Assembly (NCBI GenBank): GCA_937906945.1
Contig: CALCUE010000001.1
Span: forward strand, 1-51,681
Length of the DNA: 51,681 nt
DNA from: an uncultured Clostridia bacterium
GTDB lineage: Bacteria; Bacillota; Clostridia; Oscillospirales; Ruminococcaceae
Direction of reading: 5' to 3'
Shown: positions 33,258 through 40,352 of the stretch, one piece after another
How positions within the stretch are numbered: the stretch's first letter is position 1
How the letters are laid out: each line of letters begins with the position of its first letter
Notes under the pieces: generated by a model
Database searches by the model: none
What the model was told of the DNA's origin: nothing
The model's input: only the letters and a program-made list of their open reading frames with translations
Made by a program: the position numbers and the translations under genes

Positions 33258-34091
33258 TTAATTTTGTGTCAATCGTTTTCTCGAAAAATGTTCATACTGA
33301 CACATATCACACAACTCTTTATATTTCACAAGATCTTTAAATCCGCTTTCTACGATACGATTTTCATCCATAAGTTGAAGAAAAAGTTTCTCATCTTTCC
33401 ATTTGAAATATGGACCGGTCGTAATAGTTATTGAATTTATCACATCTTGCGGTATTTTTACACATATTTTTTCATAGCCGGTAGGATGTGCAAGCCGAAT
33501 ACGAAGGCGGACTTCATTTTCATATTGCCAAGCATAGTTCTTAATATATCCGGTCATTTTTTCGTCTGTATCAATACCGTAAAGTGGATATGTATCACTT
33601 GTGGTTATACTTCTTCCGTAATGGGTTAATTGAAGAGTATCGGTTCCTCGTTTTCCACTAACATATACTATATCATTTAAGCCAACATCAAAACCGCCTT
33701 GAAAATCTATTGTGCTTCCATTTTCAAACAGCTTTATCTGTTTGATACTATTTACCCATTGGTTCATTTTTTCTTTTGGTATTGCTAATCTGACGGCATC
33801 CTGCCACGGGAGTCCGTAAAGTCCCCACATTGCCATTATTTCGGAAGAGCCAAATGCAAAACTACCTATATAAATTTTACTCCATTCTTCCCAAGAACCC
33901 TTCATTAATGCTTCGTGCTGATCGTTTATATTAAGTGAGTTGCCACGAGTCAGCAAGAATGTATTGTTTTCAAAAATCTTTGTAACAGAATCCCATGTAG
34001 TGTAGTGATAATAGAATTCATGATTCCGACCTTTTTCTTTCAAAAAAGAAATCATACCATCTATGGTTTTAACGTCAGATATTTTAGACAT
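33258..34091 (-). CDS. DUF2971-like protein within the R-M operon
   Basis: The protein is 277 aa, with GAGGG 8 bp before the ATG and only 2 bp after the hsdS stop. The N-terminal 'FYYHYTTWDSVTKIFENNTFLLTRGNSLNINDQHE' and the following 'MAMWGLYG' match the DUF2971 pattern ('hYksl ... l ... ln DpfE' and 'MWghYa'). These proteins are common in phage and defence contexts. Their chemistry is unknown; some authors relate the fold to ADP-ribosyltransferases, but I cannot show that here. It is translated together with hsdS, so it is probably a defence accessory gene or an anti-anti-restriction guard. Confidence 0.75.
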   Translation of the reverse strand: MSKISDVKTIDGMISFLKEKGRNHEFYYHYTTWDSVTKIFENNTFLLTRGNSLNINDQHEALMKGSWEEWSKIYIGSFAFGSSEIMAMWGLYGLPWQDAVRLAIPKEKMNQWVNSIKQIKLFENGSTIDFQGGFDVGLNDIVYVSGKRGTDTLQLTHYGRSITTSDTYPLYGIDTDEKMTGYIKNYAWQYENEVRLRIRLAHPTGYEKICVKIPQDVINSITITTGPYFKWKDEKLFLQLMDENRIVESGFKDLVKYKELCDMCQYEHFSRKRLTQN

Positions 34092-34093
34092 AA

Positions 34094-35443
34094 TTATACC
34101 CTCACAATTCCGTTCAAAAGATATTGTTGTAACACTTTACGTTGAAATATAAGCTTTTCTAACTTACGCTGATGAAGAGTGATAAGGTTGTCGAGATTGT
34201 CGAAAAATGAGCCAATAGCATCCTGCTCTTTACTATCGGGAACATACACAACTTGATCGTCAAGGTCACTTTTGCTCAGATTTCCAATAGCTCCGTTTCC
34301 TCCGGCAACAAACAGATTTATGAACGAGGAGTACCATGGTGCTCCCATTAACGCATTGACAAACTCCGGCTTTTCGCAGGAAGCTACAAGCATAAACCCA
34401 CCGTGAACAGCACTTTTCGTTGGTAAATCTTTAATTATTGCGTGTTTTCCGACCAAACGGCTTGAGCCATTTGCGGATGTAATCAGGATATCTCCACTCT
34501 TCACACATGGAATATTTACAGCATTTTCATCAACAAATACATCCTCATTCCCATATACGAACGTGTCTTCGTTTATATTGGAAGATCGTAAAACGCGGAT
34601 GCCATTTTCGACAATGTTTTCTGGTGAATATGTTAAGCCTCTTCTTGTTTCAGCTAAATCTGAGAACTTACGCTGTTCCCAATCTTCCGTAAATTTGAGA
34701 AAGCGAAGACACGGTTTTTTTTCTTTTTTTCTCGGAAACATATTTTTCAAATAAACGGATTTCAGAACATTCAGTTTTTCGATATATTTTCCCTGTAACT
34801 CAATCGCCTCGTCCCATTTCATAAGAATTTCGGCAATCTTTTCTTGCTCTTTGGAATCGGCGGGATAGGCACATTTGATTTTGGTTATTGAGTTCCGATT
34901 TACGCCATATACTTTGAAACCGGATGCGAGTTTTTGAAATTGCTTTTTTACATATTCCGACTGAGTTAAATACTGTTTATAGTATTTGGATAATTCTTTT
35001 CCGTTGGGTTTTCCGTAAATAATATGTAATCCCGCAATAAAAGGCTTATTTCCCGGATTATCAATCAAAACCGCACGAGAAGTACCCTCTAAATCCTCAG
35101 AAGCATCCAGAAATGCGACATCACCATCGTCCATCAAATATGTTTCATTCCCGCTAAGTTGTGTATCGTATTTCGGAAGTGTATTATATTGCTTATAAGA
35201 TACCATATTAAATTCGCCACGATGCATATCACCATAGTGAAGATACGGAATCCCGTTTTCGGATAATTCTTCTCTTGATTTGCCCAAACCTCCGTAGAAA
35301 TTGAACAAATCTCCGAAAGTCTTATCCGTTTCCCAATCGCATGGAAAAACGCCGAACTCGGTTCTCTTATAACCGTCCGGTACCTCTCCATTATTCAGTT
35401 GGTCTATCCGTTTTTTTAGTTCAGGTTTCATTTTCTTCACCAT
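34094..35443 (-). CDS. hsdS: Type I restriction-modification specificity subunit S (HsdS), two TRDs
   Basis: The protein is about 449 aa (alternative ATG at 35431). Two target-recognition domains lie at about residues 20-200 and 250-420. Each is followed by a conserved helical spacer: 'QEKIAEILMKWDEAIELQGKYIEKLNVLKSVYLKNMF' after the first and 'QDAIGSFFDNLDNLITLHQRKLEKLIFQRKVLQQYLL' after the second. It recognises a bipartite asymmetric DNA sequence and assembles HsdM2S and HsdR2M2S. The start overlaps the end of the upstream ATPase gene by 23 bp. Confidence 0.94.
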   Translation of the reverse strand: MVKKMKPELKKRIDQLNNGEVPDGYKRTEFGVFPCDWETDKTFGDLFNFYGGLGKSREELSENGIPYLHYGDMHRGEFNMVSYKQYNTLPKYDTQLSGNETYLMDDGDVAFLDASEDLEGTSRAVLIDNPGNKPFIAGLHIIYGKPNGKELSKYYKQYLTQSEYVKKQFQKLASGFKVYGVNRNSITKIKCAYPADSKEQEKIAEILMKWDEAIELQGKYIEKLNVLKSVYLKNMFPRKKEKKPCLRFLKFTEDWEQRKFSDLAETRRGLTYSPENIVENGIRVLRSSNINEDTFVYGNEDVFVDENAVNIPCVKSGDILITSANGSSRLVGKHAIIKDLPTKSAVHGGFMLVASCEKPEFVNALMGAPWYSSFINLFVAGGNGAIGNLSKSDLDDQVVYVPDSKEQDAIGSFFDNLDNLITLHQRKLEKLIFQRKVLQQYLLNGIVRV

Positions 35444-37010
35444 TAAAAATTTTAATCAGATTATCTATTTCATTCTTTAAATCAACAAATATTTCTTTTA
35501 ATATTTCATTATCCATTGCGCAGATTTTCTCACAGCATTTCATTTTATCTAATGTCTGAACAGTTTTCTTTTCACCATAATTTCCAGTTGATTCTTTACT
35601 TTCATAACAATCTGATATATCGACTTCATCTAAGCGCAGAACATTTTCTATGCCTATTTTCATTATTTGGCGCTCATATTTTTTCAAGCATCGGACATAA
35701 ACATTACCGATATTATAACAATTCTTATTCACATCATTATCAAATAAGCAAACATTTTTATACTGTAAGTCTTGCGCAACCAGAAAATGATATGCCTTTT
35801 CAACACTGTCTTTACCGGTGTTTACTTCATTTGCTCCATTCATATATCCGACCCATTTGAAAGAAAACGAAAGATTGTTATACCCAAATACTTCACACGC
35901 TTTTTTGAAATACTTTTCGTCTGTTCTTCCCTCCAAATAGACCGTTGGCAAAGTCTGATATGATGTATTTGAAAATGTATCAATATGAAAAGCATCTTCC
36001 ACCGCTTCAACCGAATCACATTTGTAATATTCTTTTTTGTCGGAAACTACTATTTCGCCATTTTCATTTCTTTCAAGAATAATAACTTTATCATTTTTTC
36101 GGTTCTTATTATGAATCACAAACGGTGAATGAGTGGCTATAAACATTTGTGAAGTCTGTATGCCGTCATCATTTGTAAAAATGTCTTTATAATAATCAAG
36201 AATTTTTTTCTGCCATACAGGATGCAGGCTGATTTCCGGTTCATCAATAAAAACGAATGCGCCATTTAAGGCATTTGCATCACGAAGTAAAAAGCAACCA
36301 CGATATACGATTTGCTTTTCTCCTGAGCTCAGCTGGTCGATGGGTATATCTTCACCATTTTTAACAAAAACGATTTCTTTATGTCCACCTTGATTTTTTA
36401 CTCTATCATAGCTCAATGTACCAAGCATCTTGTTAAATGCTTTGGTGAATCTTGGCATACGTTCTTTGATATCTAAATCTTTAATAGCTTTATCGGGATT
36501 TTCTCTACAAATATGCGACACATCTGCGTCATCCAGCGCTTGTATATCGACAATTAACTGTTTTATCTCTTTTGGCAGATTCTTTCCCGACCGCTTGCTG
36601 TCCGAAAAAGTATCCAAATCCAAACTTGTTACACTTGAAACATTATCGCTACTAAATACAATATCAACATCAGAAAAAATGCCATTAAATCCAAACGTAT
36701 TTTTTAAAGTAGAATTCCCAATATAAACATCCATTTTACCTGTATCTTTAACAAAAATCAATTTTCTGTCATTAAAATAATACGTTAAATTGGTTATTTT
36801 ATTTCCTCTTTCAAGCTCTACTTGAAATTCAAAATCTACCGTATGGCACGCCATTTTGTACAATGCGTCAAGAATTGTGCTTTTACCAGTGCCATTTTCA
36901 CCCGCCAAAATGATAGTATCAGTCGCATTCCCATCCAAGTCGCAAAAATCCAGCTCAAGATTCTTTAACACAGGATGGTTTTGAAATATAACTTTTCTAA
37001 TTTTATACAT
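35421..37010 (-). CDS. OLD-like AAA ATPase with C-terminal TOPRIM domain, embedded in the R-M operon
   Basis: The protein is 529 aa. The ABC-type ATPase has Walker A 'AGENGTGKST' (residues 36-45), signature 'LSSGEKQIVYRG', Walker B 'FVFIDEPEISLHP' and the switch His in 'IATHSPFVIHN'. A TOPRIM-like nuclease part follows: the Glu in 'YLEGRTDEKYFKKA' and the acidic 'CLFDNDVNKN'. This order is that of OLD-family nucleases (P2 Old, GajA of Gabija), which act against phages. It lies between hsdM and hsdS (9 bp after hsdM, overlapping hsdS), so it is expressed as part of the R-M system. No UvrD-like GajB partner is present. Confidence 0.88.
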   Translation of the reverse strand: MYKIRKVIFQNHPVLKNLELDFCDLDGNATDTIILAGENGTGKSTILDALYKMACHTVDFEFQVELERGNKITNLTYYFNDRKLIFVKDTGKMDVYIGNSTLKNTFGFNGIFSDVDIVFSSDNVSSVTSLDLDTFSDSKRSGKNLPKEIKQLIVDIQALDDADVSHICRENPDKAIKDLDIKERMPRFTKAFNKMLGTLSYDRVKNQGGHKEIVFVKNGEDIPIDQLSSGEKQIVYRGCFLLRDANALNGAFVFIDEPEISLHPVWQKKILDYYKDIFTNDDGIQTSQMFIATHSPFVIHNKNRKNDKVIILERNENGEIVVSDKKEYYKCDSVEAVEDAFHIDTFSNTSYQTLPTVYLEGRTDEKYFKKACEVFGYNNLSFSFKWVGYMNGANEVNTGKDSVEKAYHFLVAQDLQYKNVCLFDNDVNKNCYNIGNVYVRCLKKYERQIMKIGIENVLRLDEVDISDCYESKESTGNYGEKKTVQTLDKMKCCEKICAMDNEILKEIFVDLKNEIDNLIKIFNGEENET

Positions 37011-37019
37011 TCTGCACCC

Positions 37020-38609
37020 TCATTTTAATCCCAATTCTTCCAGATATTTGTCCATCTCCGCTTCAACGGCAACGATCTGTTCTTTCAGCTCCGCAATCTC
37101 CGCATTGACGGCGTCAATATCTATGATTTCTTCTTCCTCAAACGTATCTACATAGCGAGGAATATTCAGGTTGTATTCATTCTCCTTAATTTCATCGAGG
37201 GTCGCCACATGGCTGTATTTTTCGTTCTCGGCATTTTCCCCGTTCCGATAAGCCTTGTAAACGTTTGCGATTTTCTCGACGTCCTCATCCCTCAAAACAT
37301 TTTTTGCTTTTTCCTTTTTGAATTGTTTGGAGGCGTCCACAAAAAGGACATCCGTATTCGTTCTGCCTTTACGGAAAACGATAATGGAAGCCGGAATAGA
37401 AGTACCGTAAAAAAGGTTTTCAGGAAGGCCAATGACAGCGTCTATCAGGTTTTTCTCGATAATAGCTTTACGGATATTGCCCTCGCTGGCTCCTCGGAAC
37501 AGAACACCGTGAGGTGCAACTGCCGCAACGCGTCCGTTTCCACTCATACTTGCGATCATGTGAAGAAGGAACGCCCAATCTCCTTTGCTTGCCGGAGGCA
37601 CTCCCACATCAAAACGGTGGAAACGGTCAAGTCCCGCTTCCATTTTGAAATCCTTCGCTTTTCCTTTTTTCGATTTGTCGGTTTCCTCGTCCGTTGAAAC
37701 CTCTCCGCCGGGATTGAACCCGGATGCCCATTTGTCAAGGCTGAAAGGCATATTGGCAACGATACAGTCAAATTTCATCAGGTTGCCATCACCGTCAAGG
37801 TGTTGCGGGTTTGCAAGAGTATCGCCCCATTTAATGTTGGCGTCCTGAATATCGTGGATAAACATATTCATACGAGCCATGGAAATGGAAGAATTGTTTT
37901 TTTCCTGACCGTACATCTGAACTTTTTTCAGTCCGCCTTTTTTAGCGGCACGAATAAGCAGAGAACCCGAACCGCAAGTCGGGTCATAAACACGGTCATT
38001 TTCTTTCGGGTCAACGATCCTGGCCATAACTTCAGAAACCTGCTGCGGAGTAAAGAAGCTTCCTGCCTTTTTGCCTGCCATTGTCGCAAATTCACCGATC
38101 ATATATTCATAGGCATCACCAATAATATCGGCGGGGACCTGATCTTCTTTCACCTCTATATTGCTCGGGTGTAAATCAAGATCCGCAAAATCGTTCAGCA
38201 AATTACGGAGAATCGGATTTTTCTGCTCTTTTTTCCCAAGATTGCTTTCACTGTTGAAATCGATTCCACGGAAAATTCCGCTGAGAATTGCGTTAGAGCT
38301 TTCGATTCCGGTTAAAGCCTCACTGATTTTGTTCCCAAGATCTGAAGCATACTGATTCTCGAGAAGATAGTCAAAGGTGTATTCCCGTTTGAGGGAAAAA
38401 GGCAGATTGGCGATTTGACGTTCAAGACGAATGCCCTCATAATCTTTTTTGAGCTCATTAACGCTTTCGTCAAAGGTATCGCTTAAATATTTTACAAAAA
38501 ACATCGAAAGAACGTAGTCCTTATAGTTAGATGCATCAATATTATCGCGGAAGGTATTTGCTCCTTCCCAAAGTGCCCGCTTAATATCGTCAAAGGTTGT
38601 TTTAGCCAT
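37020..38609 (-). CDS. hsdM: Type I DNA methyltransferase subunit M (HsdM, N6-adenine)
   Basis: The protein is 529 aa from the ATG at 38609 (GGAGG). An N-terminal helical domain (about 1-150) is followed by the methylase. The SAM-binding motif I is 'VYDPTCGSGSLLIRA' and the catalytic motif IV is 'CIVANMPFSLDKW', an NMPF variant of the usual NPPF. 'DAVIGLPENLFYGTSIPASI' is typical of HsdM. The C-terminus is a coiled coil that contacts HsdS. It methylates adenine on both half-sites and protects host DNA. The start overlaps the end of the upstream half-size S gene by 8 bp. Confidence 0.95.
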   Translation of the reverse strand: MAKTTFDDIKRALWEGANTFRDNIDASNYKDYVLSMFFVKYLSDTFDESVNELKKDYEGIRLERQIANLPFSLKREYTFDYLLENQYASDLGNKISEALTGIESSNAILSGIFRGIDFNSESNLGKKEQKNPILRNLLNDFADLDLHPSNIEVKEDQVPADIIGDAYEYMIGEFATMAGKKAGSFFTPQQVSEVMARIVDPKENDRVYDPTCGSGSLLIRAAKKGGLKKVQMYGQEKNNSSISMARMNMFIHDIQDANIKWGDTLANPQHLDGDGNLMKFDCIVANMPFSLDKWASGFNPGGEVSTDEETDKSKKGKAKDFKMEAGLDRFHRFDVGVPPASKGDWAFLLHMIASMSGNGRVAAVAPHGVLFRGASEGNIRKAIIEKNLIDAVIGLPENLFYGTSIPASIIVFRKGRTNTDVLFVDASKQFKKEKAKNVLRDEDVEKIANVYKAYRNGENAENEKYSHVATLDEIKENEYNLNIPRYVDTFEEEEIIDIDAVNAEIAELKEQIVAVEAEMDKYLEELGLK

Positions 38610-39180
38610 CTTTTTCTCCTCCAAGCATTTTAATCGCCATATCGATAGAATAATTCATTTTTATATTTTCAAGCTCAGCGAGCCGCATTTTTTTCTTCTT
38701 CAGTTCGATTCCGTCATACCAAAGCAATCCTAACGCCTTTTGCGTTTTTTTATCCGGAAACGGGATGCTCATCGCCTCAAGATCGGATTTGCTGATGGAT
38801 TGCATCACGGCACCTATGGAACTTTCTTTTGAAAAATTCCCAATCCGCTCATTTAGTATCATAGCAAGATATTTTCCGTCAACCATATCGCTTGGTGTTA
38901 CAATAATCAGATTATTAGCACAATATATCCCATCTGAAATCCGACTTATGTAATTCACAAAAGTCGGTGTAATTCTTTTTATTACGATATCGTTTTTATG
39001 TAAAATCCAGTCTTCATCCGGCATCACGAAATTTGTCGTAATGCTATCATCCATTTCATTGTCTGGCAAAAAATTGGAACAAACAAGCCACTTTGTCGGT
39101 GTTGATGATGGCTTTGATCTGGATGGAGTTACCGTGCAAAAATTGATATCAGCGATTTCTTTCAATTTTTTATATTTCAT
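38602..39180 (-). CDS. Half-size HsdS-like protein with one target-recognition domain
   Basis: A 192-aa protein. Residues 1-150 form one target-recognition domain: 'LKEIADINFCTVTPSRSKP', 'DWILHKNDIVIKR', 'CANNLIIVTP', 'GKYLAMILNERIG' and 'SISKSDLEAMSIPFPDKKTQ'. Residues 155-192 form one conserved spacer helix ('QKALGLLWYDGIELKKKKMRLAEL'). A full HsdS has two of each. Half-size S subunits can dimerise to recognise a palindromic site. Encoded directly before hsdM and overlapping it, it could give the same HsdM a second specificity beside the complete HsdS. It could also be a remnant, but it has an intact frame. Confidence 0.85.
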   Translation of the reverse strand: MKYKKLKEIADINFCTVTPSRSKPSSTPTKWLVCSNFLPDNEMDDSITTNFVMPDEDWILHKNDIVIKRITPTFVNYISRISDGIYCANNLIIVTPSDMVDGKYLAMILNERIGNFSKESSIGAVMQSISKSDLEAMSIPFPDKKTQKALGLLWYDGIELKKKKMRLAELENIKMNYSIDMAIKMLGGEKDG

Positions 39181-39232
39181 GCGTAACCTCTTTTAGATAT
39201 GGCACAGTAAGATAGAATCCTGTGCCATCTTT

Positions 39233-39517
39233 TTAGTATCTCGGAAGAGAACCGAGATTATCGGACATTAAATTATTGGCATCCGTACGAATATAGGCAT
39301 TAGCCACTACATGAACATCCTCGCCTACTACCCAAGTCCCATAGCGGTAATATTTGGTTTTCGTTACGTTCGGGTTTTTGTTTACGAAGTCAATCATATC
39401 CCATTTGCTACATTCATTTACGGCGGCAAAATAGAGTTCGTTGGTCCATTTTACTTTTGAAATATATTCGTTACCGTATCTGTCCTGTTCATAATGAACG
39501 GCGTCAATATAAACCAT
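39233..39517 (-). CDS. DUF3892-family protein, first gene of the R-M operon
   Basis: A 94-aa protein with ribosome binding site AAAGGAAAAAG. The central region 'ISKVKWTNELYFAAVNECSKWDMIDFVNKNPNVTKTKYY' and 'GEDVHVVANAYIRTDANN' matches the DUF3892 pattern of short proteins with two strand-helix units. The function is unknown; the family is frequent in phages and mobile elements. As the first gene of the operon it could be a regulator. A 36-bp inverted repeat (GGCACAG/CTGTGCC at 39196-39226) lies between it and the half-size S gene. Confidence 0.75.
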   Translation of the reverse strand: MVYIDAVHYEQDRYGNEYISKVKWTNELYFAAVNECSKWDMIDFVNKNPNVTKTKYYRYGTWVVGEDVHVVANAYIRTDANNLMSDNLGSLPRY

Positions 39518-39560
39518 ATTATCTTTTTCCTTTCATAAGATTAACAAATAAGATGGCATC

Positions 39561-39589
39561 TTGACGGATTAAAGGTGCTGTGCTATACT
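39561..39589 (+). promoter_or_regulatory. Promoter of the antisense small RNA
   Basis: TTGACG (39561-39566) and TATACT (39584-39589) have an exact 17-bp spacer. The -35 box is part of an 11-bp inverted repeat (GCATCTTGACG at 39556-39566, CGTCAAGATGC at 39611-39621). Confidence 0.8.
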
Positions 39590-39595
39590 CTAGTT

Positions 39596-39664
39596 GCTAT
39601 TTTCGAGTGTCGTCAAGATGCTCACCGACGGCCCAAGTTTCTATCGAACTTGAGCCGTTTTTCT
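39596..39664 (+). ncRNA. Predicted antisense small RNA (about 70 nt) opposite the R-M operon leader
   Basis: The unit has its own promoter 7 bp upstream and ends in a terminator hairpin. No plus-strand gene follows it for hundreds of bases. It lies fully within, and antisense to, the about 150-nt leader of the leftward defence operon. An 11-codon frame (ATG at 39618, MLTDGPSFYRT) exists inside but has no good ribosome binding site. Confidence 0.65.
39628..39663 (+). terminator. Terminator of the antisense small RNA
   Basis: The arms ACGGC-C-CAAGTT (39628-39639) and AACTTG-A-GCCGT (39647-39658) pair with one mismatch, have a 7-nt loop and are followed by T5. Confidence 0.8.
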
Positions 39665-39675
39665 TCGTCGTAATT

Positions 39676-39704
39676 ATATTACCACAATCTTTTATATTTG
39701 TCAA
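39676..39704 (-). promoter_or_regulatory. Promoter of the defence / R-M operon
   Basis: On the minus strand TTGACA (39704-39699) and TAATAT (39681-39676) have a 17-bp spacer. Transcription should start near 39669 and run through the antisense RNA region into the DUF3892 gene. Confidence 0.8.
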
Positions 39705-39843
39705 TAGGTTTTTATAAAAATAATTTGGTGTAAGTCAATTACTACGAAATATTTTTAATTTAACCAATTAAAGTAGGCACGCCGGGATAAAAGAGTCCCC
39801 AACGTGCCCAAAGCAATCTGATACGGTATTTTCCTAACGCTTG

Positions 39844-39861
39844 CATAACATTTGCATAACA
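39844..39861 (+). repeat. Right pair of GCATAAC repeats (candidate integrase arm sites)
   Basis: GCATAAC occurs at 39844-39850 and 39855-39861, the second copy extended as GCATAACATTTTT, the same arrangement as at 23444-23468. The 350-bp stretch 39665-40012 holds no convincing gene. Confidence 0.6.
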
Positions 39862-40012
39862 TTTTTCTTTGTATTTGGGTTTTTTTGCGTTTTTCGAGCA
39901 CCGCAATCCCATGCGGTTTTTGCTGAAGAACAGGCGAAAAAGCCTTATTTTATGCGGTTTCTCTGAGTATGGGAAAAGGCGGGAAGAAACAGCGAAAAAC
40001 CGTCTTCCCTCA

Positions 40013-40060
40013 ATTCGCATTGTCGAGGTAACCGGTTCAAGTCCGGCCGTCTCCACCAAC
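40013..40060 (+). repeat. attR: 48-bp direct repeat, displaced 3' part of tRNA-Ala
   Basis: Identical to 23327-23374. It lacks the 5' half of the tRNA, as expected for the displaced chromosomal copy at the distal end of the element. Confidence 0.95.
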
Positions 40061-40065
40061 TGAAA

Positions 40066-40099
40066 AGTGGCTTAAACAAAGCGTTTAAGCCACTTTTTT
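40066..40099 (+). terminator. Terminator downstream of the attR tRNA remnant
   Basis: The perfect stem AGTGGCTTAAA / TTTAAGCCACT is followed by T5. It is the homologue of the left copy at 23380-23413. The next 220 bp (to 40318) hold no gene; an AAGAGCGTT/AACGCTCTT inverted repeat lies near 40227-40283. Confidence 0.85.
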
Positions 40100-40318
40100 G
40101 ATTTACTTCGTTTCCCGGAAAAATCATTTTATATAATCTAAATTATAATTATCTACATTATATAACGGATAAGACGCGCCAAAATTTCTTCCATTTTCCC
40201 TATTTTTTAACTTACGCCTTCGAAGGCGGGCAAAAAAGAGCGTTGGGCCTCTGTGTTCCCCATTTCGTTTTAGGAACGCTCTTTGTCATCGTGTTGGAAA
40301 TCGTATAAATTTTCCCAT

Positions 40319-40352
40319 AAAAAAAGCAGCGCCCTGCGGCGCCGCTTTTTTT
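40319..40352 (-). terminator. Terminator of apbE
   Basis: The stem AAGC-A-GCGCC / GGCGC-C-GCTT with one mismatch and a CTGC loop has A and T runs on both sides. Confidence 0.85.

Larger units (their letters stand above)
23327..40060. mobile_element. Complete integrative element in tRNA-Ala with a CRESS-like replicon and type I R-M cargo
   Basis: The boundaries are 48-bp perfect direct repeats at 23327-23374 and 40013-40060, giving a repeat unit of 16,686 bp. The left module has int, xis, an FtsK-like gene, rep and a hairpin origin. The right module is a nine-gene leftward defence operon. The cargo is visibly more AT-rich than the host flanks. No relaxase of the Mob/MOB-T type and no type IV secretion genes are present, so transfer would need the HUH Rep plus the FtsK-like protein or a helper element. 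Confidence 0.92.

Noticed and set aside
39196..39231. GGCACAG/CTGTGCC hairpin as an R-M operon terminator
   Set aside because: The T run is on the plus strand only, whereas the operon is on the minus strand. It is more likely an mRNA structure or operator.
39618..39653. 11-codon frame inside the antisense RNA (MLTDGPSFYRT)
   Set aside because: There is no ribosome binding site and the stop lies inside the terminator stem, so a non-coding RNA fits better. It cannot be fully excluded.
39760..40059. Minus-strand frame of 99 aa starting with 'MVETAGLEPVTS'
   Set aside because: It is the translation of the displaced tRNA-Ala remnant. This 'VETAGLEPVTS' start is a known artefact of reading tRNA genes backwards.
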